Assembly (NCBI GenBank): GCA_015060975.1
Contig: SUXI01000009.1
Span: 61,794-125,793, forward strand
Reading direction: 5' to 3'
Length of the DNA stretch: 64,000 nt
Origin: Bacteroidales bacterium
GTDB taxonomy: Bacteria; Bacteroidota; Bacteroidia; Bacteroidales; Muribaculaceae
Below, piece after piece: positions 18,605 to 27,090 of this stretch; within the stretch, counting starts at the first letter, position 1; the number at the start of each line of letters is the position of its first letter. The notes under the pieces are model-generated. The model ran no database searches and was not told the DNA's origin. It saw nothing but the letters and a program-made list of their open reading frames with translations. The position numbers and the translations under genes were made by a program.

Positions 18605-20251
18605 ATGAATTTAAAACAACTTATTAAACCAATCGTTGCCACCCTGCTGATTTTAAGCGCAAATACATCTTGGGCTGACAGCAAAACATCAAACTACATT
18701 GGAAAATCCAATAAAGTAGGGATTACCGGAAACATCGGATTATTAAAGAAATTAGGTTATACAACAAAGATTTTTTCCAACAATTCTTTTAACAAAAAAA
18801 ATATCAAATTTGAGACGAGAATTGGCACCCCGGAGAAAAAAAGCAAATGGGATGAAGTAAAAATTGCCGAAAGTTTAAATGACGAACAAATAGGTAAGAA
18901 AATTTTAAACGGATTATTCCTTAATGACTCATCTCAATTTGACTTAACATTATTAAGCGAACGTGTGGGCAAGAACATCTCAAAACGTGATATTGAAGCC
19001 GCAAAATCGGAGCTAAGCCTTACCGAAGGTGTCAATGACAAAGAGTTAATGGAAATATTGGAAAACAATTATCTATTCCTCACTAAAATACTCAAAGAGG
19101 AACACATTAGCGATGTTACAGTCAAAGACAAAGATGGAAATGCATTAAAGGACGCATCGGGAAAAGAAATCACAAAACCTGATACTACATACGAAGAAAC
19201 GCTTTTCTGGATTGCATACCATGTGAATATCAACAATGCAACATTGGAAGATGTATATAATGCATGGGAATTTTCTGAATCGGCAGCTAATAACCCGACA
19301 TACGATTCAATTAAGGTTGATGTAAATTATATCGCTCAAGGAAGCATTAAATATGATGAAGATCACCTTGATGATTTACAACGAGAGCTAAATATTAAGA
19401 TTCCTGCACTCGCAATACGCGGACAGCTAAAAAGCCGTAATCCATGTATAGCTGAGTTAGGCACTAACGATGGCGCAAGCGACAAAGACCGAGTTGACAT
19501 TTTCCGTCAATTCTATAAAAATGGCAAAGCCTATTCAAAGAAAGTTTCTTCGGCTCGTATATGTGAAATAACCGACGCAACATCACGACTATACTTTATA
19601 TCCGGCACAAAAGGCAGTCCTGAATATGGTGACCAAGTAGTACTTAATAAAGATAATAAAATGGGACTTTCTGTAACCGCCAACTGGATGAAAAAAACCG
19701 GAGGTATCAACCTTAATTATGATTTATTAATGGGGAATAACAAATCGGGGTGGGAATCTGTTTTCTTGGCACAACTCGGATTTAGCTTGACTAAAGAACG
19801 TGATGAATTTGAAATGGGCGACAAAAAATGGGACGCACCTTTAATTGGAAATATAGGATTAGGTCTCGGTGCTCGATATAACATTCTCGGTCGCATGAGC
19901 ATAATGCCATACGCAATGGCACAATACGAACTTGCTTATATCTCTGAAGACTTGCCCGAAAACGCACCGGAAGATTATGAAAAAAAGACAGAAAATATTA
20001 GCTCAATAAGAGTTCCCATCGGCTTGAAATTTGACATAAATATTTGTTATCCTATACAATTTACTTTTGGAGCGGAATATGTGCTCAATTTCGGCATTTC
20101 GCCCGACGACATAGAAAAAATCATTAGCGATGACAATAACTCTGAAAAAGGATATAATAGTTGGAAAATGCTAAACAAATCGTTCTATGAACCAAATGGC
20201 ATAAAACGTGATGGTCTTAACATATATGCCGGAGTTAGATTTGCTTTCTAA
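18605..20251 (+). CDS. Exported protein with C-terminal outer-membrane barrel, unknown function
   Basis: This 548-aa protein has a signal peptide (1-24, SWA). The first 330 residues are soluble and helix-rich, with an inserted short loop of aspartate and lysine. From about residue 345 the chain changes to alternating strands (MGLSVTANW, GINLNYDLL, VFLAQLGFSL, IGLGLGARYNIL, SIMPYAMAQYELAY, IRVPIGLKFDI, FTFGAEYVLNF) and ends in YAGVRFAF with a terminal phenylalanine. This is the layout of a barrel inserted by BAM. It is the likely membrane anchor of the module encoded by this operon. Confidence 0.8.
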   Translation: MNLKQLIKPIVATLLILSANTSWADSKTSNYIGKSNKVGITGNIGLLKKLGYTTKIFSNNSFNKKNIKFETRIGTPEKKSKWDEVKIAESLNDEQIGKKILNGLFLNDSSQFDLTLLSERVGKNISKRDIEAAKSELSLTEGVNDKELMEILENNYLFLTKILKEEHISDVTVKDKDGNALKDASGKEITKPDTTYEETLFWIAYHVNINNATLEDVYNAWEFSESAANNPTYDSIKVDVNYIAQGSIKYDEDHLDDLQRELNIKIPALAIRGQLKSRNPCIAELGTNDGASDKDRVDIFRQFYKNGKAYSKKVSSARICEITDATSRLYFISGTKGSPEYGDQVVLNKDNKMGLSVTANWMKKTGGINLNYDLLMGNNKSGWESVFLAQLGFSLTKERDEFEMGDKKWDAPLIGNIGLGLGARYNILGRMSIMPYAMAQYELAYISEDLPENAPEDYEKKTENISSIRVPIGLKFDINICYPIQFTFGAEYVLNFGISPDDIEKIISDDNNSEKGYNSWKMLNKSFYEPNGIKRDGLNIYAGVRFAF

Positions 20252-20263
20252 TATTAAAAAACG

Positions 20264-20899
20264 ATGAAAAAAAGTCTAATTTTAATTCTATCAGTATTTA
20301 TCACTTTATCTATCAATGCCCAATTTAATCTTGGGTCATTGATAGATAAAGTTAGCAATAAAGATGGTGAATCTAAATCGTCATCAATTGGCGATGTATT
20401 AAACAATTTAGTGTCAAATACCGATGTTGACCTTTCTCAACTTGTTGGAACTTGGAATTACTCCGGTCCGGCAGTGGTTTTTCAAAGTGATAATGCTCTA
20501 AAAAGTTTGGGCGGCTCAGTAGCGTCGTCTTCAATTGAATCAAAATTAAAGAGTCTCTACAATAAAACCGGATTTGACAATTTAGTGCTTACCATTAACG
20601 AAGACGGAACTTTTAAAATGGACACTAAATATGCTCCATTGTCGGGTACAATAGAGAAAAGCGATGACGGTGTTTTTGTATTTAGATTTAACGCATTAAA
20701 GTCTAAGACAATCGGAAAACTAAAAGCTTATACAAAATTATCGGGCAAAACACTGAGCCTTACTTTTGATATTTCAAAACTTGTTGACCTCGCAAAAAAA
20801 GTATCAGCATCATCAAACAATTCAACCATAAAGAATGCGGTTGACATTCTTAATAGTTATGATGGTGTTACTGCCGGGTTCAAGCTGAACAAGCAATAA
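20264..20899 (+). CDS. DUF4923-like exported protein
   Basis: This 211-aa protein has a signal peptide (1-19, NAQ). A serine-rich linker is followed by LVGTWNYSGPAVVFQSDNALKSLGG, LVLTINEDGTFKM, LSGTIEKSD and LSLTFDISKLVDLAKKV. I recognise this as the Bacteroidetes DUF4923 family, a lipocalin-like small beta-barrel fold with no known role. It is 12 bp after the barrel gene and is the last gene before a terminator. Confidence 0.82.
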   Translation: MKKSLILILSVFITLSINAQFNLGSLIDKVSNKDGESKSSSIGDVLNNLVSNTDVDLSQLVGTWNYSGPAVVFQSDNALKSLGGSVASSSIESKLKSLYNKTGFDNLVLTINEDGTFKMDTKYAPLSGTIEKSDDGVFVFRFNALKSKTIGKLKAYTKLSGKTLSLTFDISKLVDLAKKVSASSNNSTIKNAVDILNSYDGVTAGFKLNKQ

Positions 20900-20919
20900 A
20901 ATAAATTTTACAATACTTC

Positions 20920-20960
20920 AACGAGATGTGCCAATTATTTAATTTGACACATCTCGTTTC
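20920..20960 (+). terminator. Terminator of the secreted-protein operon
   Basis: AACGAGATGTG (20920-20930) pairs with CACATCTCGTT (20948-20958), followed by TC and a weak T-run. It closes the 15047-20899 unit. Confidence 0.75.
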
Positions 20961-20964
20961 TTAT

Positions 20965-21230
20965 TAAGGGAACTTCTATAAATTGCTTTGTGAAGATTTA
21001 TGAATTTTATTTGAACGGATTTTTGTTGAATGAACATAGCGAGCTATGCGATTGAAACAAAGACAAAAAGATGCCAAAGAAAAAGTTGCGGTTCAGCGAA
21101 TAGAGAATAAAGCTTGCATTTGTTCTTTTGAGCGAAAGCAACTTGGACGAAGTCAACCATAAAGCACACAAAAGAACGTTCCCAATAACTACTGTTTAAT
21201 TAATTCACGGAATCTATAAAAATTCCCTTA
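20965..21230. repeat. 266-bp non-coding element with 22-bp imperfect inverted ends
   Basis: The left end (20965-20986, starting TAAGGGAACTT) and the complement of the right end (21209-21230, starting TAAGGGAATTT) agree at about 18 of 22 positions. The inside has no gene. It includes a small palindrome CATAGCGAGCTATG and a GAGCGAAAGCAACTTGGACG stretch that looks like structured or derived sequence. The layout is that of a MITE-like or other dispersed intergenic repeat. Confidence 0.55.
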
Positions 21231-21248
21231 AATATATTTCTGTTCAGT

Positions 21249-22610
21249 TTACGCAAACAGCAATCGAAAAGCCTCCTCTACTTTTGAAACCTCTTCGATT
21301 TTGATTTTAAGACGAGATGTATCAATGCCTTTAAGGTTGTTGCGAGGAATGATTATGGTTTTCATGCCAAGTTTTTCGGCTTCCATTATGCGTTGTTCAA
21401 TGCGTGTTATAGGACGAATCTCGCCCGACAACCCCACTTCGCCCGACATACATATCCCTTTAGGAATAGCCATATCTACATTTGAAGAAAGAATTGCACA
21501 AATAACAGCTAAATCAAGTGCCGGATCGTTGACTTTCAATCCCCCTGCTATATTCAGGAACACATCTTTTTGCACAAGTTTGAATCCCACTCGTTTTTCA
21601 AGCACAGCAAGCAACATATTCATACGCTTTGAGTCGAAACCGGTTACCGAGCGTTGAGGCGTGCCATACGCAGCTGTGCTCACCAATGCTTGCGCTTCTA
21701 TGAGGAATGGGCGAATGCCTTCGAGTGTTACACCTATCGCCACCCCCGACAGCTCCTCATCGCTATGCGACAACAACATTTCAGATGGGTTTGTAACCTC
21801 TCGCAAACCACGTTGACACATTTCATATATTCCCAATTCCGAAGTACTTCCAAATCGATTTTTAATAGAGCGAAGAATGCGATACATATATTGTCGGTCA
21901 CCCTCAAATTGCAACACGGCATCAACGATATGTTCAAGTACTTTTGGACCGGCAATACTACCCTCTTTATTTATATGCCCTATGAGTAACACCGGCACCC
22001 CACTCTCTTTGGCATATTTGAGCAATTGAGCCGAGCATTCACGCACTTGGCTCACACTACCCGCCGATGATTCAATGGCATCGGTAGCAATCGTTTGAAT
22101 AGAATCGACAATAAGTATTTGGGGTTGTACCTCTTCAATATGGTCAAAAATATTTTCGAGCGATGTTTCACACACAATATAACAATTGTCACTTTGACGA
22201 CCAATGCGCTCGGCACGCAATTTAAGTTGTGTGGCACTCTCCTCGCCCGACACATATAATATCGTCTTTGATTTTATTGATAATATATTTTGCAATACCA
22301 ATGTCGATTTACCAATGCCGGGCTCTCCACCAATCAACACAAGCGAACCGGCAACCAATCCACCACCAAGCACACGATTAAGCTCTTCACTTGGCAAGTG
22401 AATACGAGGCTCGGTCATCGCTTTAATCTCCGACACTTTTTGAGGCATACTTTTCGCTACTCGAGTTGATTTAGAACCACGACTTTGCTTGGCACTCACC
22501 TTTTCTTCTACCATCGTGCCCCATTCTCCACACGACGGGCATCGTCCTTCCCATTTAGGGGAATCGGCTCCACACGAGGTACAATACCACATTGACTTTA
22601 CTTTTGCCAT
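21249..22610 (-). CDS. radA: DNA repair protein RadA (Sms)
   Basis: This 453-aa protein is a full-length RadA, a DnaB-like ATPase that drives branch migration in recombination and repair. The four-cysteine zinc finger is at C10, C13, C24 and C27. The Walker A GGEPGIGKST is at 94-103, the RadA motif KNRFGS near 250, and a Lon-like C-terminal domain contains the NIAGGLKVNDPALDLAV segment. It is the last gene of a minus-strand unit, 24 bp after the RNA methyltransferase gene. Confidence 0.95.
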   Translation of the reverse strand: MAKVKSMWYCTSCGADSPKWEGRCPSCGEWGTMVEEKVSAKQSRGSKSTRVAKSMPQKVSEIKAMTEPRIHLPSEELNRVLGGGLVAGSLVLIGGEPGIGKSTLVLQNILSIKSKTILYVSGEESATQLKLRAERIGRQSDNCYIVCETSLENIFDHIEEVQPQILIVDSIQTIATDAIESSAGSVSQVRECSAQLLKYAKESGVPVLLIGHINKEGSIAGPKVLEHIVDAVLQFEGDRQYMYRILRSIKNRFGSTSELGIYEMCQRGLREVTNPSEMLLSHSDEELSGVAIGVTLEGIRPFLIEAQALVSTAAYGTPQRSVTGFDSKRMNMLLAVLEKRVGFKLVQKDVFLNIAGGLKVNDPALDLAVICAILSSNVDMAIPKGICMSGEVGLSGEIRPITRIEQRIMEAEKLGMKTIIIPRNNLKGIDTSRLKIKIEEVSKVEEAFRLLFA

Positions 22611-22634
22611 ATAATTGTGCGTAATTTCTATATA

Positions 22635-23393
22635 CTATATTCTCCTTCGAAATTCGGCTATCGTTATAGCGGTTGCCATTCCCACATTCAACGACTCTGA
22701 TGTGGGGCGCTCCTGTGGATATGATGGAATAAGCAACCTGCGCTTAATAAGGTGTCCTATCTCATCAGAAATTCCTTGCCCCTCATTCCCCATAACCACT
22801 ATGCCATGTGGCGTTAATGAGGTTTCATATATATTTCGTCCGTCAAGGAATGTGCCATAAACAAGAACATCGGGGTTACGTTTTATCAATTCCGCCAAAT
22901 CGAGATAATGCACTTTTACCCGCGAGATAGCCCCCATTGTGGCTTGAACCACCTTTGGATTATACACATCTACCGTTTCAGGAGAGCACACAATATCAGT
23001 GATGCCAAACCAATCGGCGATGCGAATAATTGTGCCTAAATTTCCGGGGTCTTGCACTCGATCAAGGGCAATTACAAGATTTGAAGATAAATTTCTTTCA
23101 TCAAAAATCATTTGAGGCATTTCATACACAGCCAACACTTGCGCAGGTGTTGACAATTGGCTCATTCGCTCCATATCGACTCGTTTCACCACAATTGGTT
23201 CAACTCCCGGCAACACTCTCCCATATTGTTCAATCCACGATGCAGTTGCAAACAGGTAACGACATTTAAACGCATGCCATGTATCACACACACACTTTGT
23301 CCCCTCAGCGACAAAACAGCCCTCCTCTCGGCGATTACGAGCATTACCAAGAGATGCCACCATCTTGCGAAGATTATTTGTGAGTTCTGCCAT
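22635..23393 (-). CDS. TrmH/SpoU family RNA 2'-O-methyltransferase
   Basis: This 252-aa SPOUT enzyme should methylate a ribose in rRNA or tRNA. A substrate-binding N-terminal domain (residues 1-95) precedes the knotted catalytic domain with the three family motifs: LDRVQDPGNLGTIIR, VMGNEGQGIS and SLNVGMATAI. The exact target nucleotide cannot be read from sequence. The gene lies 20 bp after the GIY-YIG gene and 24 bp before radA. Confidence 0.92.
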   Translation of the reverse strand: MAELTNNLRKMVASLGNARNRREEGCFVAEGTKCVCDTWHAFKCRYLFATASWIEQYGRVLPGVEPIVVKRVDMERMSQLSTPAQVLAVYEMPQMIFDERNLSSNLVIALDRVQDPGNLGTIIRIADWFGITDIVCSPETVDVYNPKVVQATMGAISRVKVHYLDLAELIKRNPDVLVYGTFLDGRNIYETSLTPHGIVVMGNEGQGISDEIGHLIKRRLLIPSYPQERPTSESLNVGMATAITIAEFRRRI

Positions 23394-23413
23394 AATTAAA
23401 TATTATTGAGGGG

Positions 23414-24058
23414 TTATTCTTCTGAGGGTGGATAAGTCTCATCATAAATTTCAGACAGATTTTTATCTCCGAATCTCCAATATCGGGTAGGCTGAACCGA
23501 ATATGGTTTATCTAACAATATACGAGTTATAGCAGTTAACGATGTTTCTTCCGAGTCGTAAAGAACTTTTTTTGCTCCCGAAATCACAACTGTTTTTGTT
23601 TCATCATGCACATATACAAGCACATCGCCATCATGAAGTCCCATTTCATGGAAATTGATAGGTGGTCTCTTTTGACGCACATTTTTAATTGCGATAATAT
23701 CATCTTGCACCATATCATTTGCAATCTCGGCCGACACCTCTGACGTTGCGTCTTGAATATTATCCACAAACTGCATAATTGCCATTGCTTGCTCAGGTTT
23801 AATGCGAAAAAACTCCCGATTTTTATTCACTCGATTAGGCTCAAACGCATTGTGAAGTGCCGATTCCAATTTACCCATGTGCGACAACTTTATGCGACAT
23901 GCATAGGCACATTCAAATGGGATTGGAACACCTGTTGTATATAATTCTTTCATGCGATTTTGCAAATCGGTGCGAGATGTCTTGCCTATTTTCACAATCC
24001 CCGGCATGCAAGCATTTGTCAAGAGATATACGATTCCGTAATCTTTAGTTTCTGCCAT
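23414..24058 (-). CDS. GIY-YIG (T5orf172-type) nuclease-like protein with RAMA-like C-terminal domain
   Basis: This 214-aa protein has an N-terminal GIY-YIG superfamily domain of the T5orf172/MUG113 kind: GIVYLLTN, then IVKIGKT, an R-M-x-x-L helix, and REFFRI. The C-terminal half (LHDGDVLVYV through RYWRFGDKNLSEIY) resembles the RAMA domain often seen next to methylases. A longer frame begins at 24124, but the -7 box TAACTTTG at 24082-24089 lies inside it, so the start is the ATG at 24056-24058. It probably heads an operon with the RNA methyltransferase gene and radA. Its DNA target and activity are unknown. Confidence 0.8.
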   Translation of the reverse strand: MAETKDYGIVYLLTNACMPGIVKIGKTSRTDLQNRMKELYTTGVPIPFECAYACRIKLSHMGKLESALHNAFEPNRVNKNREFFRIKPEQAMAIMQFVDNIQDATSEVSAEIANDMVQDDIIAIKNVRQKRPPINFHEMGLHDGDVLVYVHDETKTVVISGAKKVLYDSEETSLTAITRILLDKPYSVQPTRYWRFGDKNLSEIYDETYPPSEE

Positions 24059-24081
24059 AACAAAAAAAATCTTATTATTAG

Positions 24082-24089
24082 CAAAGTTA
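24082..24089 (-). promoter_or_regulatory. -7 box of the GIY-YIG/RNA methyltransferase/radA unit
   Basis: TAACTTTG followed by GC on the minus strand, 23 bp before the corrected start codon. It decides the start of the GIY-YIG gene. Confidence 0.55.
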
Positions 24090-24352
24090 ATAAATCTCAC
24101 GCAGAAAAACATACTGCACACCACAGTTTTTTACGCTCAAATTTTCCCAACAGATGATTAATGCATAATGAGGTGTGTGAAATATAGAGTTTGCGTAGCG
24201 TAAATCGACACTCACTCCCCCACCTTATTGTTTTTTTTGACATAATGCCAGAACGGACCATTTTAGTCCATCAAAGAATTAAGAAAAAGTTATTTAGACC
24301 AAGATAAAAACGAACCACCCAGCCCGCTCCTTATAAAAGCCATGCCAAGTGG

Positions 24353-24463
24353 TTAATTCCAATCGTTTAGATTATCAATGTATTCTTCGTATGATGTAGT
24401 TACTTGTGGGTGTTCGTTATCGCAATCGCAACATTGGCATTTGCCGTCATTACCTACTCTTCG
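24353..24463 (-). pseudogene. Cysteine-rich 36-codon remnant with no start codon
   Basis: A minus-strand frame, open from just after a TAA at 24464-24466 to the TAA at 24353-24355, has no start codon but reads like a protein tail: CQCCDCD followed by SYEEYIDNLNDWN. It overlaps the end of the broken hsdS. It is probably the end of a gene whose front was deleted when the islet was rearranged. The rest of 24125-24352 holds no feature beyond a small hairpin near 24250-24275. Confidence 0.4.
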
Positions 24464-25037
24464 TTATTAATTATATAACTATCATATTCCTCTTTAGTGA
24501 TTGAAGTTTCCGGGTCAATTATCAGTATTTCATTATATGAAAGTCCGTATAAATGATAAACGATATTGTCAATTTGATTTTCCATTGAAGAAGTATCGTA
24601 ATCATTATGATGATTTTTCTTGTCTATAATAACATCAACTATTTCTGCTAAAAGATTTTGCTGAGAAGACGTTGCGTTAGGTATAGGAAATGTACGTAAT
24701 TTATCTACACCTACATCAACCCCGGCACCTCTATGCTTCGCATTGCTATAGAACCATTTTTGTGCATACCTAGAGTTTATAATTGCAAGTATAAATTTTA
24801 AATTAACATCTGCCTTAGGTGTTATTATATTATATGACATTCCCACAAATAAATCCCTTGTCTTCCAATAATAGCACAATCTCCAACAAAGTTCGTTGTA
24901 TCCGTAAATCCTCTTAAACCATTACCTCCATAAACAGGGTAATCTCCACTTTCGTCTATTTTATCGGATTTTATACTTTTCCCACTTTTGAAGTGAGAAA
25001 GCAAATCGCCTAATCTATATTCTTTCCACTGTTCCAT
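24454..25037 (-). pseudogene. hsdS: Type I restriction specificity subunit (HsdS), frameshifted
   Basis: The N-terminal piece (24825-25037) starts MEQWKEYRLGDLL and continues with YPVYGGNG and CAIIGRQG, the usual opening of an HsdS target-recognition domain. The reading then breaks. The expected CGNV motif is in a second frame, and the C-terminal piece resumes in a third frame (ITPKADVNLKFI, then RTFPIPN and the central helix). About a dozen residues are also missing there. An intact protein would be about 200 aa, a half-size HsdS. HsdS chooses the DNA site of type I enzymes, but no hsdM or hsdR is present, so this is a relic. Confidence 0.75.
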
Positions 25038-25046
25038 AAATGAGAA

Positions 25047-25931
25047 TTAATTATCTTGTTCATAATAATATGAATAATCAATGCCTTTCATAAACATTTC
25101 ACGGTCATTGATTTTGTCGGTTAAAGCGTTCGCTATTAACTCGCGTATTCTTGTGGGATTAATCACACTTAAACGCATTGCTTCCATATAGGCAGTTTTA
25201 TCTATTTTACTCCAATCGACACAACTTTTTAATGCTCGTTTAAGCATTAAATCTAACCAAATTCTTGTACTTCTGCCGTTACCCTCCATAAATGGGTGAG
25301 CAATATTCATTTCGATATATTTATCTACAATTTCATCGATAGTTGTTTCGGGCATTCTCTCAATCTGAGATAATGTTTGCCCAAGAAACTGAGATACTGC
25401 AAATTGGAATCCTCCTTTAGAAATATTCTTTTGGCGTATTTGTCCAGCAAAAGAATATAGCCCACCAAAAAGATAGGCGTGAATTTGTTGCAACCCCCGT
25501 GCAGTACCCACCTCAATAGTTTGCAACAAGGAGCTATCCCAAAGTTGATATGCTTTATCTCGGCTCTTGCTGTCTATTTGGTCATCACCGATAATTAGCC
25601 ATTTTGCAAAAGCAATCGCATGTTGGCTTGGCACTGCTTCCACAAGGCTAAGCATCTCATTTTGTGGCAGACAATCTGTTAAATATCGCTTGCCGTCACT
25701 CGCAACAAGTTTCAGTTGGTTACAGCGTGTAACCAACTCATTTCCACTTTTAGCCAAGCGATGTTTCATTACTTTCCAATAGTTACGAGGATTTTTACTA
25801 TCAGTAAGTACTGCTATAACATCAACTACCGAGAACAACCAACGGTTGCCATCATAGTCCCATGCAGCACGCACTTCCTTATCATTAAAGAAGCGAATGG
25901 ATATTTTTTGTTGTTGGTTATTATCTTCCAT
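25047..25931 (-). CDS. Bro-N-like/Fic fusion protein
   Basis: This 294-aa protein has an N-terminal Bro-N-like domain (about residues 10-115; RFFNDKEVRAAWD, WLFSVVDVIAVLT), which is a DNA-binding domain in phage and accessory genes. A Fic domain follows with the complete active motif HPFMEGNGRSTR (212-223). Fic enzymes attach AMP or another phosphate-containing group to target proteins. No obvious inhibitory (S/T)xxxE(G/N) helix is seen in front of the motif. Such genes often ride in type I restriction loci next to hsdS, as here. The start codons of this gene and of the following hsdS lie in an identical 17-bp sequence. Confidence 0.88.
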   Translation of the reverse strand: MEDNNQQQKISIRFFNDKEVRAAWDYDGNRWLFSVVDVIAVLTDSKNPRNYWKVMKHRLAKSGNELVTRCNQLKLVASDGKRYLTDCLPQNEMLSLVEAVPSQHAIAFAKWLIIGDDQIDSKSRDKAYQLWDSSLLQTIEVGTARGLQQIHAYLFGGLYSFAGQIRQKNISKGGFQFAVSQFLGQTLSQIERMPETTIDEIVDKYIEMNIAHPFMEGNGRSTRIWLDLMLKRALKSCVDWSKIDKTAYMEAMRLSVINPTRIRELIANALTDKINDREMFMKGIDYSYYYEQDN

Positions 25932-25941
25932 AAATGAGAAT

Positions 25942-26085
25942 TTAGCAGTTTATTTCGTTAATTTTTAATTCTCCCGACATCAAGCGTGGTAGCAATGTAT
26001 CACGAAGTTGAGAAAGATTAGCTGATTCAATGCTATTCAAAAGGATTTTATCAGTTAATTTTTTTATTGAGCTGAGCACCTTATT
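25942..26085 (-). pseudogene. hsdS: C-terminal tail of a second HsdS
   Basis: About 45 codons encode only the end of a type I specificity subunit: a coiled helix followed by LSQLRDTLLPRLMSGEL, a very typical HsdS C-terminus. It is fused out of frame to the end of the truncated ATPase gene upstream. The longer frame up to 26178 is an out-of-frame reading of that ATPase. The stop overlaps the leader of the fic gene. Confidence 0.7.
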
Positions 26086-26863
26086 GAGCACCCTCTTTTG
26101 CTCGTTGATATTCTTCTTCGACCGATGAAGTATATTTATATTGAGTATCAATTTCGGCAATAGTTGCTTGAAGCTCAACCGTCAATGCTTCTTTTTGTTT
26201 GCAAAGGGCAGTATATTCTTTGAGTTCCTGTTCGGCTTCAATACGTTGTTGAGCCCATTCTTGTTGCAATTTTTCAGCTGCACTCTTCAGTTGCAGATAT
26301 TTTTTGAAACCGAGTACATTTTCAAAATTATCGCGTATGGTTTGAGCGAAAACATTCTTTTTAAGAAGTTCGCTTGATTGCATAGCGTCAAACAAGAAGT
26401 ATTGGCTTAACTCCTGAGGAAGATTTGCCTTGATAATCTTATTTACCTGTTGTTCGGCTTTAATACGGTCTTTGGGTGGTGTCATCGTTCCATAAACGAA
26501 CATATTTCCATTCATGTTAAGCGACACACTTTCGAGAGGGCGACCTTGTGGATTGAGTTGATATGTTCGTTTTAGGATATACTTTTGTTCTTGTCCGAGG
26601 ACTTTTCCAATGAAAGTTATTTGAAGTTCAATTCGTTCAGCGACTTTACCGATAGCACCTTGATTAAGGAGTTCATTAAAGTGTTCGGCACTTTCGATTT
26701 TCAAGCCATAAAGTGCTCCACTAATTGCTTCAAAGAGTGTGGTTTTACCGCCACCATTTGAGCCACCGATAAGAATTATCGGACGCTCGGCGTCAACCGA
26801 AAGGTCTAGGTCGAGGTCAAGATATGTCTTATAGTTTGATATTTTAATTCTTTGTATCAGCAT
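26081..26863 (-). pseudogene. RecN/DndD-like AAA_23 ATPase, truncated
   Basis: Only 260 aa remain, where SMC-like DndD-type ATPases usually have over 600. The N-terminus is intact: MLIQRIKISNYKTY and Walker A GGSNGGGKTT (33-42). A coiled-coil start follows (AEKLQQEWAQQRIEAEQELKEY). The signature and Walker B end are missing, so it should not hydrolyse ATP. The reading stops in a short tandem repeat (TGAGCACC at 26073 and 26085) where an HsdS tail begins, which marks a deletion junction. It lies 5 bp after the 72-aa gene in the mod-res operon. Confidence 0.75.
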
Positions 26864-26868
26864 AGCAC

Positions 26869-27087
26869 TTATGATTTAATTTTGTTAATAGCTGTGCGGA
26901 TTATTTCCTCAGTGTCAGCGTCATCAATTTCTATCGCATCAACTTTTCTAGCGTGATATGCTTTGAGAATTTCTTCGCTTAGCCACTCAAAGTCTATGCT
27001 TTCAGCATCGCAAATTGCTTCTATCATTGCGAGGTCGTCTTTACGAATACCGTAATGAACGAATTTTTGGTCTATTCCTTTTGCCAT
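26869..27087 (-). CDS. Small protein of the mod-res operon
   Basis: This 72-aa acidic helical protein (MAKGIDQKFVHYGIRKDDLAM, WLSEEILKAYHARKV, EEIIRTAINKIKS) lies 3 bp after the res gene and 5 bp before the truncated ATPase. I recall database names such as DNA modification system-associated small protein for sequences in this setting, but could not verify that. Tight spacing suggests it is made in stoichiometry with the restriction complex. Function unknown. Confidence 0.75.
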   Translation of the reverse strand: MAKGIDQKFVHYGIRKDDLAMIEAICDAESIDFEWLSEEILKAYHARKVDAIEIDDADTEEIIRTAINKIKS

Positions 27088-27090
27088 AAC

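Noticed and set aside
24059..24124. N-terminal extension of the GIY-YIG protein
   Set aside because: The -7 box at 24082-24089 lies inside it, and the conserved domain starts after the downstream ATG.
24125..24352. Attachment site of a mobile element beside the restriction islet
   Set aside because: No tRNA gene, integrase or flanking direct repeat was found.
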